Under the pieces are notes generated by a model. It was not told where the DNA came from, searched no databases, and saw only the letters and a program-made list of their open reading frames with translations. Positions 41,319-51,020 of a DNA stretch of 64,000 bases are shown here, piece by piece. Numbering within the stretch: position 1 is the first letter of the stretch; each line of letters opens with the position of its first letter. This DNA comes from Cylindrotheca closterium (lineage: Eukaryota; Bacillariophyta; Bacillariophyceae; Bacillariales; Bacillariaceae), in the NCBI GenBank assembly GCA_933822405.4, contig CAKOGP040001925.1, positions 199,899-263,898 on the forward strand. The letters are read 5' to 3'. The position numbers and the translations under genes are program-made.

Positions 41319-42599
41319 TTACTTCATCAGATCCACCCTGCAGAGTGGACACCGCCCATTGGTCTTGAGCCATTCCACTACGCATTCTTGATGATAGACA
41401 TGATTGCAGGCTTCATTGACTGCAATGCACACGGTATCACCCGGATGGTATCCATCCAAGCAAATGGAACATTCTCCTCTGGCTGGTATCCGTTTGAGGG
41501 AAGCAAATGGTTGGTAGGAGGTGGAGCAGCAGGCACTACTAACCGAGGAATTGACACTCTTGAGTGTATTTTCCCTACTGTCAGGAGGAGGAGCCCCTAT
41601 TTCGACATCCTGTAGTTTTGGCCTATAATTTTCATCAATTTCTTCATCATTGCCGTCGTTACTACTTTTGTCAGCAATGGAACTAACCTTGGACGAAGTC
41701 GTGGAATTTTCACGCACCATCCTGTCAGGATTGTACAATGACTCCACTTTATTGCTCTTGTTGGTGCCATCAGGAGGAGGGACTGTCTCGAAATGAAACT
41801 TGGAAAGAAAGAGTTGATATCGTTCCTCGGAAATGGCATCGTCTGCGCCACCATCTTCATTCAGTTGTTGTTGCTGCTGCCGCCGTCGCTGACTCATGGT
41901 ACGCCGCGTCCGTCTCAGGGTACGTTGTTCTCGATTGCAACAAAAAATGACAGAGATAAAAAATACAACGATAAGCAAAGCAAAATGCCGCGGTCCTGGT
42001 CGAAGTTTCCAGGAAGAGCTGGAACTTTTGGTATCCTTGAAGTTGTACTTGTAGCCTACTGGAGCGGTCGATGGTGATATTTGTGATGATGGCTGTGCAA
42101 TGTTGGGTGGATTCGTGTCAGCTGTGCCATCATCATTATTGCATGGGACATTGCATCGTCCGCAGCAAATGGGGCGACACTTGCAACAGTGCAGGGACGC
42201 ACGCCCCAAGGATCCAAAATCCGAACAACTGACTTTGTCGTCATCACAGGTGAACTGCTTTTGCCATTCGGTAATGCTTTCCCATGGGCGCCCAAGCCTC
42301 TTCCAGTCCACGCTATTTGGGCATATCTCATCATAGTTGATGGTTGGTGCAATGGAACTTGTTGGGAGTATCGTGGATGGTGTCATGGATGGTGAATCAA
42401 CAGCAGTGGAATTCGAGTAAATCGTCGGTGAATCACTAGTGACATTGCTTTCCGTTATATTCGTCGCATTATTTTCTTGTGCCATTGCCACTTGCGCTGA
42501 AATAGCAAACATAAGGAATATTGTCCAACCACTTCGACGTATTATACTTCTCATCATCAGAATTGTGCATCGCTGTATCAGATCAACTGCATTCTTCAT
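41319..42599 (-). CDS. RING-H2 protein with Cys-rich ectodomain, probable E3 ligase
   Basis: 426 aa from the ATG at 42599; the frame reaches an ATG at 42701, but a TATA-like stretch lies in between, so the later start is preferred. A signal sequence (GWTIFLMFAISAQVAMA) is followed by a Ser/Thr/Asn-rich stalk and the Cys-rich ectodomain: CPNSVDWKRLG, FTCDDDKVSC, then HCCKCRPICCGRC and CNN. A membrane segment (FALLIVVFFISVIFC) precedes a basic helix (RRTMSQRRRQQQ) and the family motif YQLFLSKFHFETVPPPDGTN. The RING-H2 is at about 377-420 (CSICLDGY, CNHVYHQEC, CPLC). The ectodomain is shared only with the genes at 7664-8956 and 9436-10970, more than 30 kb away, so the subfamily is spread within the cluster. 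Confidence 0.88.
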   Translation of the reverse strand: MKNAVDLIQRCTILMMRSIIRRSGWTIFLMFAISAQVAMAQENNATNITESNVTSDSPTIYSNSTAVDSPSMTPSTILPTSSIAPTINYDEICPNSVDWKRLGRPWESITEWQKQFTCDDDKVSCSDFGSLGRASLHCCKCRPICCGRCNVPCNNDDGTADTNPPNIAQPSSQISPSTAPVGYKYNFKDTKSSSSSWKLRPGPRHFALLIVVFFISVIFCCNREQRTLRRTRRTMSQRRRQQQQQLNEDGGADDAISEERYQLFLSKFHFETVPPPDGTNKSNKVESLYNPDRMVRENSTTSSKVSSIADKSSNDGNDEEIDENYRPKLQDVEIGAPPPDSRENTLKSVNSSVSSACCSTSYQPFASLKRIPARGECSICLDGYHPGDTVCIAVNEACNHVYHQECVVEWLKTNGRCPLCRVDLMK

Positions 42600-43079
42600 G
42601 TTGTCGATGATGTCAATGATATGCTGTATGTATATGTGTATATAGAGATTCAATAAGGAGTTAGTACTGTAGTAGGTGATCACACCTACACACAAACGCA
42701 AGTTTGTGAGTCTTGCGCAATGTCAATGATGTCAATGATATGATGGTTCGCAAGCTGCTGAAATTATTTTTGCTAGAACATCGATGATTATTCTTTGTCT
42801 TCGGGATTTGACACGAGTGCGAAGCGCACATATATTTTACGAGTATACCTACCGTGAGTCAGTCAACCGTGGTAGTCGAAGAGGTCTTTTATTGTACCAT
42901 GTACACCGACGGGTGCCGCTGAACTGGTAGCCAATAAGAAACGTGCAAGACAATATATAAAATATAGAGAGCCAATGTTCCATGCTATTGTAATCCATAG
43001 ATTATATAAAATTCTATAATCTAATGTTCATATCAGTTATATATCCTACATATATTCCTGACTTCTATTGTCCTCATCG
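42600..43079. other. Intergenic region
   Basis: Contains the promoter of the minus-strand RING-H2 gene; TATATGTGTATATAG at 42631-42645 lies about 30-45 bases before its start. The rest, up to the 3' end of the reductase gene, shows no gene. Confidence 0.45.
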
Positions 43080-45827
43080 TCACCACTCAAAACTTTCTTC
43101 GCCCATGACAAATTCCAACAAGGGCGAGGAAGCTTCGTACACACTTGTCAAAACAGACTTGGTCAACTTCTCGGGACCACATACCGATACTCCGACGGAT
43201 GGAATGCCGCTTTGAAGACACTGCTGCTTTAGTTCGGCCACAATTTGGGGTACATTGGGTCGCTCTCCCCGGTGAATTTCAAGGGGAGGGTACTCATCAC
43301 GAGCTTGTTGATTCTCGGGATCCATTACCGTAGTTCCACCAACATGATTCCCTCGACGGCTCTTTTTCGTTCTCGGCTTCCAAACGAGAGTCCCACCCAA
43401 AATGACAATGGTACCCAAAATGGAGGAAAACAAGAGTCCCAATGCCACTTGCAACAAGACGGCAAGCTCTTGTCGCCATTCATGACGGTCGGCAAAGGAA
43501 GATCCACTGACAAAGCCACGCAAGAAACCAAATCCAACTGCAATCATGAGCAAGGCATGATGCATGTGACCCAATATAGTCTTGGAGAATGGTCCAGGGG
43601 CAGGAGCAGATTTGCTGCCCACTACTACTTCTTTGGTCAACATCATTTCTTTGTCACTACCACCATTCGTCGAAACCATTAGAGGAGGAGGAGGATCGAC
43701 AATGGGTTCATTTGTACCACAGCCTGCTAACTTGCCCGTCACATATACCAAAATGTCCAATTTGCAATTTTTACCATTCCGGTAGAATCCACCCAACGCT
43801 TGATACCGTTGAAGTTCGTCTCGGTACAAATCCACCACGGATTCCTGGCGGACCACCCATACAAAGACCAAGTGTTCCAAATGATTCATACTGCTAGGCA
43901 ATGGTGGTCCACCACCATCTTCTGTTGCGGTTGCCGCCAAACAACTCCGCAACACGGACATCATGGGTGTGATACCAATCCCACCTCCCACCAACATGAC
44001 GGCTCGGTGATTTAAAAAGCCTTGATTGTGATCACATCCTTGATATCGGTCCAAGTAGACAGTAGGGAGGAGCTTATTCTTTTGGGGATCATCTGGCTTG
44101 GTAGGACACCTCCTCGACTGGTGGGCATCATAGACAGAACCAGCCGAAACGGACTTGGCCAAATGCTGGAGTTTGTCACCCCAGGATCCAACACCGCCCA
44201 TTGCCTTGATATCTAATGTAATCGTGGACTGATTCGGAGCCGAAGTGATGCTAAAGGGATGCCACTCCCAATTGGAAATGGCTGGAACCTTGACCTTGAT
44301 CCATTGTCCGGGAGAAAAATCGGCATGGTTGGGATCCACCAGTAACGTCATCCGGGTGTATCCTTCGACCGGAACCGACAAGTCGACCAATTGGACGGGT
44401 CGCCGCGCAGCAAAGTAACCCACAATCTTATCCAAGGTATACGCCACCAAACTGGGGGCAGTGTAGTAAATGAGATTGATGTGATGCAAATGAGCCATGA
44501 GCAAGGCTGGAATGACCATCAAATGGCAATAATAGAAAACTTCGTATCGATTCCGTCGAATCCAAGGAAAGCTGGTCAAAAAGACGGGAATGAAGAGAAT
44601 GCCCGAATACCAACCGTACATGACCATGGATTTTTCGCAATCATTCGACCATGGAGTCCAACAGCTGTAGAGCTGATCCACCATGTCCAAATACACCAAG
44701 GACGCCAATCCATGCAAGAGTAGTATAATTCCAAAGAGGGCTCCTAGCAGTCGATGAAACTTGATGATCCGATCAAAGCCCAATCCAAAGACATCCCACC
44801 AAAAGCAAGTCTTGCAAATGGGAAAGAGAATTACGAGAAGAATCGTCACGAGCGACATGCCGGAAATCTTGGTAATGTACCTCCAGCTTGTACTCAATGT
44901 CCAATGAGGACCATCCGTCCACACGTACTTGTGCCAGAATCGTACAATGAAGGATCCCACCAAGACAATTACAAAAAGAAGAAGCAATTGCAAATCCATC
45001 ATGGACCAATACGTGGTGCCGTACCGTGGTAATTGAATCAATTTCGAAAGGGCTGGTTTTTGAATAAACGGAAGCCGGAGTCCGACAAAGAGGCACAATA
45101 ACGAAACGATCCCTGGCAACAAGTACCCAATTCCAAAAAAGGACACGAGTCGTATACCTTCCTTTTGTTGCAAGGCCGGTGTTTGATGTTGGGGTTCGTA
45201 ATTGATGACTTCGGCCCAGTCAATGTGGCCTTCTGATAGCGTAAAGACACAGACCCAACCTAAGGTCAACAACAAAAAGAATCCCCAGAGCCATCCAACA
45301 ATGTTAGTTTTGCGATACATTGATGGACTGTTGTGGTGGTGATGGCTGCCGTCGTTGGACCTTGACATTTCTGCCAGAAATTGTTCCTGTTCCTGATCGC
45401 TGTAGTTTCGATGATTGGCCCGACGCTGCCGTGTCTTTCGTTTCTTTTTCTTGGGAAACAGCCAACCAAAGTAGTTATGGCTATTGTTGGTCGTCGCCGA
45501 ATGACGATTCATTTCTCGATGCATTTGTTCGTGGATCGATTCTAAAAGTCTTGTATTGCCAAGCGCTGATGGGGACGATGATGATGATGATGATGATGAT
45601 TTCTGATTTTGATGTGGTGCACGGTTAACATCAGTAGCATGAGAAGATGATGAGGAATCATCATAATTAATATCGTCATCATCATCATCTTCCATCGAAC
45701 TATATGTTCGAGCATACGTGTTTGCCATCAAGGACTGCGATTCACTCCCCTCTTGTTCCATGGACATGTGTGTCAGATAGGCAGGATGGCTGACACTTTC
45801 AGGTGGCGTGTTATTGGTGGTCGTCAT
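43080..45827 (-). CDS. Ferric reductase / NADPH oxidase family membrane flavocytochrome
   Basis: 915 aa, single exon. A long Ser/Asp-rich cytosolic N-terminus (1-175) precedes the membrane domain. Paired heme-ligand histidines are visible: H358 and H372 (FHRLLGALFGIILLLHG, spacing 13) and H435 with H446, H448 or H449 (YCHLMVIP to AHLHH). The FAD-binding motif HPFSITSAP is at 523-531, the nucleotide site GGGIGITP at 614-621, and CGPEKL at 883-888. Family knowledge: electrons pass from NADPH via FAD and two hemes to ferric iron or oxygen across the membrane. There is no EF-hand. Two further hydrophobic helices (about 752-770 and 787-813) sit inside the nucleotide-binding half, before CGPEKL. 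Plant FRO-type reductases are described with extra C-terminal helices, so iron reduction is my favoured role; superoxide production remains possible. Confidence 0.88.
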   Translation of the reverse strand: MTTTNNTPPESVSHPAYLTHMSMEQEGSESQSLMANTYARTYSSMEDDDDDDINYDDSSSSSHATDVNRAPHQNQKSSSSSSSSSPSALGNTRLLESIHEQMHREMNRHSATTNNSHNYFGWLFPKKKKRKTRQRRANHRNYSDQEQEQFLAEMSRSNDGSHHHHNSPSMYRKTNIVGWLWGFFLLLTLGWVCVFTLSEGHIDWAEVINYEPQHQTPALQQKEGIRLVSFFGIGYLLPGIVSLLCLFVGLRLPFIQKPALSKLIQLPRYGTTYWSMMDLQLLLLFVIVLVGSFIVRFWHKYVWTDGPHWTLSTSWRYITKISGMSLVTILLVILFPICKTCFWWDVFGLGFDRIIKFHRLLGALFGIILLLHGLASLVYLDMVDQLYSCWTPWSNDCEKSMVMYGWYSGILFIPVFLTSFPWIRRNRYEVFYYCHLMVIPALLMAHLHHINLIYYTAPSLVAYTLDKIVGYFAARRPVQLVDLSVPVEGYTRMTLLVDPNHADFSPGQWIKVKVPAISNWEWHPFSITSAPNQSTITLDIKAMGGVGSWGDKLQHLAKSVSAGSVYDAHQSRRCPTKPDDPQKNKLLPTVYLDRYQGCDHNQGFLNHRAVMLVGGGIGITPMMSVLRSCLAATATEDGGGPPLPSSMNHLEHLVFVWVVRQESVVDLYRDELQRYQALGGFYRNGKNCKLDILVYVTGKLAGCGTNEPIVDPPPPLMVSTNGGSDKEMMLTKEVVVGSKSAPAPGPFSKTILGHMHHALLMIAVGFGFLRGFVSGSSFADRHEWRQELAVLLQVALGLLFSSILGTIVILGGTLVWKPRTKKSRRGNHVGGTTVMDPENQQARDEYPPLEIHRGERPNVPQIVAELKQQCLQSGIPSVGVSVCGPEKLTKSVLTSVYEASSPLLEFVMGEESFEW

Positions 45828-46466
45828 GACGATGATGATTCTTCAATTGATGCGTAATGATGATTTTGATGATGATGATACTGTAGGATGATGCCGCTAG
45901 TTTTATGTCGGATTCGAAACTTTTTGTTTGATGAAGCAAGCTATTGGCATATGCTCGTCTTTGTCATTCTATCTTTCTCACTATTCGTTTCTTTTATACT
46001 CGTATGTACTGTATGAACAATGCGTTGATTTGATTTCTTTGTCGTCATATATGCACCTTCAACTGATGACTGACTATTGATGACGACACTCTATTTTGCG
46101 TCTCGTGTAGGGCTCGTGCCAGGCACACAACCTTGTTAGGAACGAAAACAGATTCGTGTCACAGGTGACACGAGTGTTCGGTTTCCCAAATTTCCCAATT
46201 TGTTGGCCGGAAATCTCGGAAGTGCGAACATGGAAGTTCTGAAGGAACACTAAAATGCTGACGTGCGGAGATCCAGAATCTGCGGTAGGAAGTTTGGGAG
46301 TTTTAGATTTCCCGTAATAAAACAGGCCCAACCTTTTTGACAGCCAAAAGGAAGCAAGTCTCTATTATAATATTAGAAACGACATCAGTTTCACACATTC
46401 TATTTTCTTCTGCTCTTCTGCTCTAACCAGTACCATCATCATCATCATCATCATCATCATATTATC
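45828..46466. promoter_or_regulatory. Divergent promoter region with ATC microsatellite
   Basis: Separates the reductase gene (minus) from a RING gene (plus). An ATC/TCA repeat (about 46433-46461) lies directly before the ATG at 46467, and shorter GATGAT runs lie at 45860-45880 near the reductase start. No gene is supported. Confidence 0.5.
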
Positions 46467-47507
46467 ATGTTGGACTTTTTGTTTCTTGGCCTTGCCATTG
46501 CCTTGTGGGCATGTTATTGCTGTCGCCGTCGAAGAGGCATCCAAGGATTGAGACGCGTCCCCATTTTGACGCCCAAACCCTTCATGTCCGAAGAAGATCG
46601 TCTGGCCTTGATTGAGAAACAATTGGTGACCGTCAAGATCGGCGGCACTTTTGGATCCGTCTGCAATTTGGTAACTGCGGCACGTTCCATGTACGAAGCC
46701 AACTGTTGCAATTGTGCAGCTGGTGCTTCTTCTAGTAATAAGAAGAACAAGGATTGCAAGAACAAGAATGACCCGCAAAAGCCAAACGAGACTTCTGCCT
46801 CATCATTTGATCCACACGCAAGTCAACGATCGGTATTATCCCGAACTTGGTCTGCCGCTTCGGTAGCAGCAGCTCAACAGAGACAAGACGAATGCATAAT
46901 ATGTTTCGAAGAATACCAAGAAGGCCATGAGATTTGTTGGGCCAAGACGGATCAATGTCAACATGTCTTTCACAAGACTTGTGCCCTGGAATGGCTCAAA
47001 CGGGACGACAACTGTCCCCTATGTCGCGTGGATATCATCAATGCCAAGACTGTGACCTACGAAGAAGTGGACGCCGATGAGGTTCTTCTTGATGCTACGG
47101 AACTGGAACTTCACGAGGCAGAATCGAATGACGATGACTTGGAACTTGGAGAGGCCCCTACCACCACTGAAACAGAAGGCAATGATACAGAAAGTGAAGG
47201 TGACGACAATGCTGGACAAGATGAAGAATCCAATACTACCGACCTTCCATCTACAAGTATTGCACTGTCAGAAGGACCTCAAGTGAGTGAAGATTCGCCA
47301 CCATTGGTCGAGCATCATGACTTGGAAGCTGGCGAACAAGATTCTGTGGAAGTGGTGGTATTGCCTCCAGCACCGAGCCATCAAGAAGAAATTATTCCTG
47401 CATCTGCTGATGACGAGACAGAAGAATCGTCTTTCAATCGGTTTTCAAAAGCAGTACCCTCGAGGTCGGTTGATTTTGCAGGCTCGATACATACCGATGG
47501 GGAATAA
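46467..47507 (+). CDS. RING-H2 membrane protein with acidic C-terminal tail
   Basis: 346 aa, single exon. A short N-terminal membrane anchor at about 2-17 (LDFLFLGLAIALWACYCC) is followed by RRRR. A Cys patch (NCCNCAAG) lies near 79-86 and a Lys-rich stretch after it. The RING-H2 sits in the middle, at about 143-186 (CIICFEEY, CQHVFHKTC, CPLC), unlike the C-terminal RINGs of the other members. About 160 residues of Glu/Asp/Ser/Thr-rich tail follow, likely disordered. It lacks both the CCKCR ectodomain and the shared FxFxTV motif, so it is a more distant family member. Probable E3 ligase at a membrane; substrate unknown. Confidence 0.88.
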   Translation: MLDFLFLGLAIALWACYCCRRRRGIQGLRRVPILTPKPFMSEEDRLALIEKQLVTVKIGGTFGSVCNLVTAARSMYEANCCNCAAGASSSNKKNKDCKNKNDPQKPNETSASSFDPHASQRSVLSRTWSAASVAAAQQRQDECIICFEEYQEGHEICWAKTDQCQHVFHKTCALEWLKRDDNCPLCRVDIINAKTVTYEEVDADEVLLDATELELHEAESNDDDLELGEAPTTTETEGNDTESEGDDNAGQDEESNTTDLPSTSIALSEGPQVSEDSPPLVEHHDLEAGEQDSVEVVVLPPAPSHQEEIIPASADDETEESSFNRFSKAVPSRSVDFAGSIHTDGE

Positions 47508-48036
47508 ATCCTGCTGGATTCTTTTCCTTTTTTTTCCTTCTATTTCATGGCTGATGATGCTGCCATCATTATCATCATGATGACAGCATCAGCCCTACAT
47601 ACTATCTACTGTACTAATGTAACTTCATATCCATTTCACTCTTTACTGGTATATGCTAATTTCTTCTTCTAGTCATTCTCCAATCCCCCCCAGTTAGATT
47701 ACCTGTACACCGCATCTAATATATAGAAACGCCATGCACCGCAAATCCCACACAGTCAGTCATTTGCCATCACCGGGAAAAAAAGATCCCGCTTTATTGA
47801 AAGGCGGGAAAGATGTCACGCATCTTCGGATGTTTAGAAGTGAAACATGTGGACCAATTTTTCGTGCGTATCTTTACATCCGTTGAGTGGAAGGCCGGTG
47901 CGAATGTTGCATGTGAATTTGATTTGTGGTCGGAGGAATCAATTTGACATAATCATATCACATACCGTACATATCTCTCGCACATCCATGAAATCAGATT
48001 TTTTGGATCTTATTGTCGCACGTTACCCTACCTATT
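47508..48036. other. Intergenic region
   Basis: About 530 bases. An imperfect inverted repeat (GATGATGCTGCCATCATTAT against ATCATCATGATGACAGCATC) lies at about 47549-47592, just after the RING gene, and could form a hairpin at the transcript end. The rest should hold the promoter of the peptidase gene. No gene is seen. Confidence 0.45.
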
Positions 48037-50742
48037 ATGAGCAATAACACCATAGGCAGGTGTTTCAGTTGCTTTCATAGAGTTCTTTTGATAATTGTGA
48101 TTATCATCACAAGCCTATTCCCATTCAATTCTGCCTTTTGCACTGCTGCCAGTCCTCAGAATAATAATAATAATAATAGCTCCAATAATAGCTCCAATAG
48201 ATCCATCATCAGAATGACATTGGGACTTTCTGGCAAGCCTCCTGAAGACAGTACTGATATCGCAAAAGAATTCCATCAACTGGCTTCCGCAGCGGTAGAC
48301 TTATCAAATGCTCACGTTTCTGAAGCTGGAATACTGTCGAGTAAGTTGAATGGATGTTGGTTGGACCCATCAACGCTTCTTATTGTTTGACGAAACAATC
48401 ACAATATACTCCTTTGACTAAAAACGTTTGATATCTCCCGCAAACTCTATCTATTTTTAGTCCAACGTTCCATTCGTGATTGGGAGAATGACAAGCGTAA
48501 AAATTTGCTCTATCAATTTCCAATAATGCAAGATCCAATGATATTACCACCAGAGGAGGTGCTGCAGCAACAACCTCCCATGTCCATGGATCCGTCGATT
48601 CAAATTCGATTGCCGTCTCCATCGGGAAAGAAGATACTCATCGTCACAAAAGGAATGTCTGGTGACAAAAACAAGCCTGAATTGGAATTGTGGGAGAATG
48701 GGGCATTGGTTCGGAAAATACCAACAATACAACAACAACAAAAAAAACAGGAGCGTCATCATGGTTCCATCATTCACGATCCTACTGGATTTGGGACTGC
48801 GTCTTGGAGTCCTGATGAATCTTACATTACATATGTTGCCGAACGGTTACCACCCACAACGCATGCCTTTTGGGAACCATACAAGAATGACAATCATAAA
48901 GATAATGGCGGGGCTAGTAGCAGCATTGCTGGTGGACAACATGTGCTTGGGCAAGGGTACATGGAGGAGTGGGGCGAACAATATGTGGGTCAGTCTCCCT
49001 TGTTGGATCTTTATATACTTCATTTGGATTCGGGAAAGATTGGTCGGATTACAAATGTTCCGGGAGAGAATACTAATACAGGAGATGCAAGTACTACTAC
49101 CAATGGTGGAGTCACCTTGGGACAACCAGTCTGGCATCCCACCTTGCCCAAAATTGCCTACACGGGTTGGGATGCTGGAGGCTTAGGAAAAATGCCCAAA
49201 CGATTGGGTATGGTCTACTGCCGAAATCGTGCCAGCGGCATTTATACGTCGGATGTGACCAAGCTACTGCAACGATTACAAGGTACTATTACAACAGACG
49301 AGACCGACTTGGTGGAAGACAAAGATTCGGACTATGAAAGTGTGACGGATGCTTTTCCATATGCAAGGTCACCACAATTTTTGAAAACTGGTGAGATGAT
49401 TTTTTTGGCCAATCCAAAAGCCTTTGTTTCACATGATAGTTGCATGGGACTTTACAAGAAGATTGGAACAAATTCTGTTGCGGATTGCATCGTTCCAGTC
49501 ATGGATCTTCCGGCCACAAATGGTCCCAAAGTCTCGGACATGGGATTCCCAGGTCTCTTCGTACATCAATTGCCACCCAACGCCAGCTGTGGATCCAACC
49601 ATTTGGTCCTTTCAACTGTTTGGGGAAGTCTTTCTAGGCTCATACGCGTTGACCTCGACACCAAACAGGTCCAACTACTCGACTTTCCACTTTCAAAAGG
49701 AGACAGTAGATCAGCATCGAGTCACTTTTTGCAGTGCCAAACACCCTCCGGGGACTGGATTGTATCCGAGACAGCTACCAATTGTCCAGCGAGTCTGTGG
49801 CTTCTTCCTCATGCAGACACTGTACAAGAAACCAAAGACGAAACGATCGTTTGCGAGAATGCAAAGCTGCTGACGAAATTTCCGGCCATTGCTGCGTCCT
49901 CCGTTTCATCAATACAAGCATTTCATGATATTCCCTTTGACATGGAGGTCATCAGTGTGCCAACAACAGACGACTCGTTGCCGCCAGTCCAAGCAATTTT
50001 GACGCTACCCAAGCAGCAGAAAGAATCAGGAAAGGTTGGTCTTATTGTCATTCCACATGGTGGGCCACACTCGGCCACCATTTCTGGATATGTACCGGGA
50101 TTTGCGTTGCTGGCCAGCAAATATGCGATTGTCTTTCCAAACTATCACGGGTCAACTGGGTTCGGGCAAGCAGCCCTTGAGTCGCTACTGGCCAACATTG
50201 GAGATACCGACGTCAAGGATGTCATGAGGACAACGAAGCATGTGATTGAAGAATGGAAAGATCGTATCGATGAAACCAAAATTGGTATTTGTGGTGGATC
50301 ACATGGTGGTTTCTTGACCTCTCATTGTATTGGTCAGTACCCAGACTTTTTCAAAGCCGCCGTTATGCGAAATCCCGTTACAAATCTTGCCTCTATGGCG
50401 ACAGCAACGGACATTCCTGACTGGTGTCATGCAGAGGCGCTGGGCACATACGATTTCACCAAGTTTCGAGGTCCAGACAAGGGTGAGCTACAAACAATGT
50501 ATGAAAGATCGCCAATCGTTCACGTGTCCAAAGTGAAAACGCCAACACTCATGGCACTGGGAATGAAGGATTTGCGAGTTCCACCATCCCAAGGGATGGA
50601 GCTTTTTCATGCGCTCCAGTCAGCAGGAGTCGATACAAAGCTGCTGGTGTATCCAGAAGATAATCATGCTTTGAATCGAGTGGCGACAGAAGCCGATCAT
50701 TGGATTCACATCCGCCAATGGTTCAACCAGTATCTTGGTTAG
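48037..50742 (+). CDS. Acylaminoacyl-peptidase-like serine peptidase (S9C), possibly plastid-targeted
   Basis: Two exons, 48037-48340 and 48461-50742, phase 1 GT-AG intron, 861 aa. The start is the ATG at 48037; the frame extends only to a TTG upstream. The N-terminus is a signal peptide (VLLIIVIIITSLFPFNSA) then FCTAAS, an ASAFAP-type plastid junction, then an Asn/Ser-rich stretch. The middle is a beta-propeller-like region with WSPDES and similar blades. The C-terminal alpha/beta hydrolase domain has GGSHGG with catalytic Ser about 715, Asp about 805 (MKDLRVPPS) and His about 837 (EDNHAL). Family knowledge: S9C enzymes release N-acylated amino acids from short peptides and help clear damaged proteins, including in plant chloroplasts. 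Activity is likely because the triad is intact; plastid location is inference. Confidence 0.88.
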
Positions 50743-51020
50743 GTAGCAAACCAGTGCATCTTTCCAGCTAAAAGCTGAATAAGCCAAGCAATCCTATCAG
50801 CAATCGTCTTTGGATGTCATGCATTCAGCAGCATAATTCAAATCGAGCTAAATAGGTGTTTCGATTCGTACATGTTCGTCAACACTGACGTGCTGAAAAA
50901 AAACGAATCACGATTCTGAAGTTAAATTTTGGAACCTAATAAAATGATACTAGGACTACGAGCAATATCGCAGGAAAGACTTGTTCCTATGTTTTTGTGA
51001 TCTATCACCTCTTAATCGGA
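50743..51020. other. Convergent intergenic region
   Basis: 278 bases between two 3' ends; no gene or signal seen. Confidence 0.4.
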
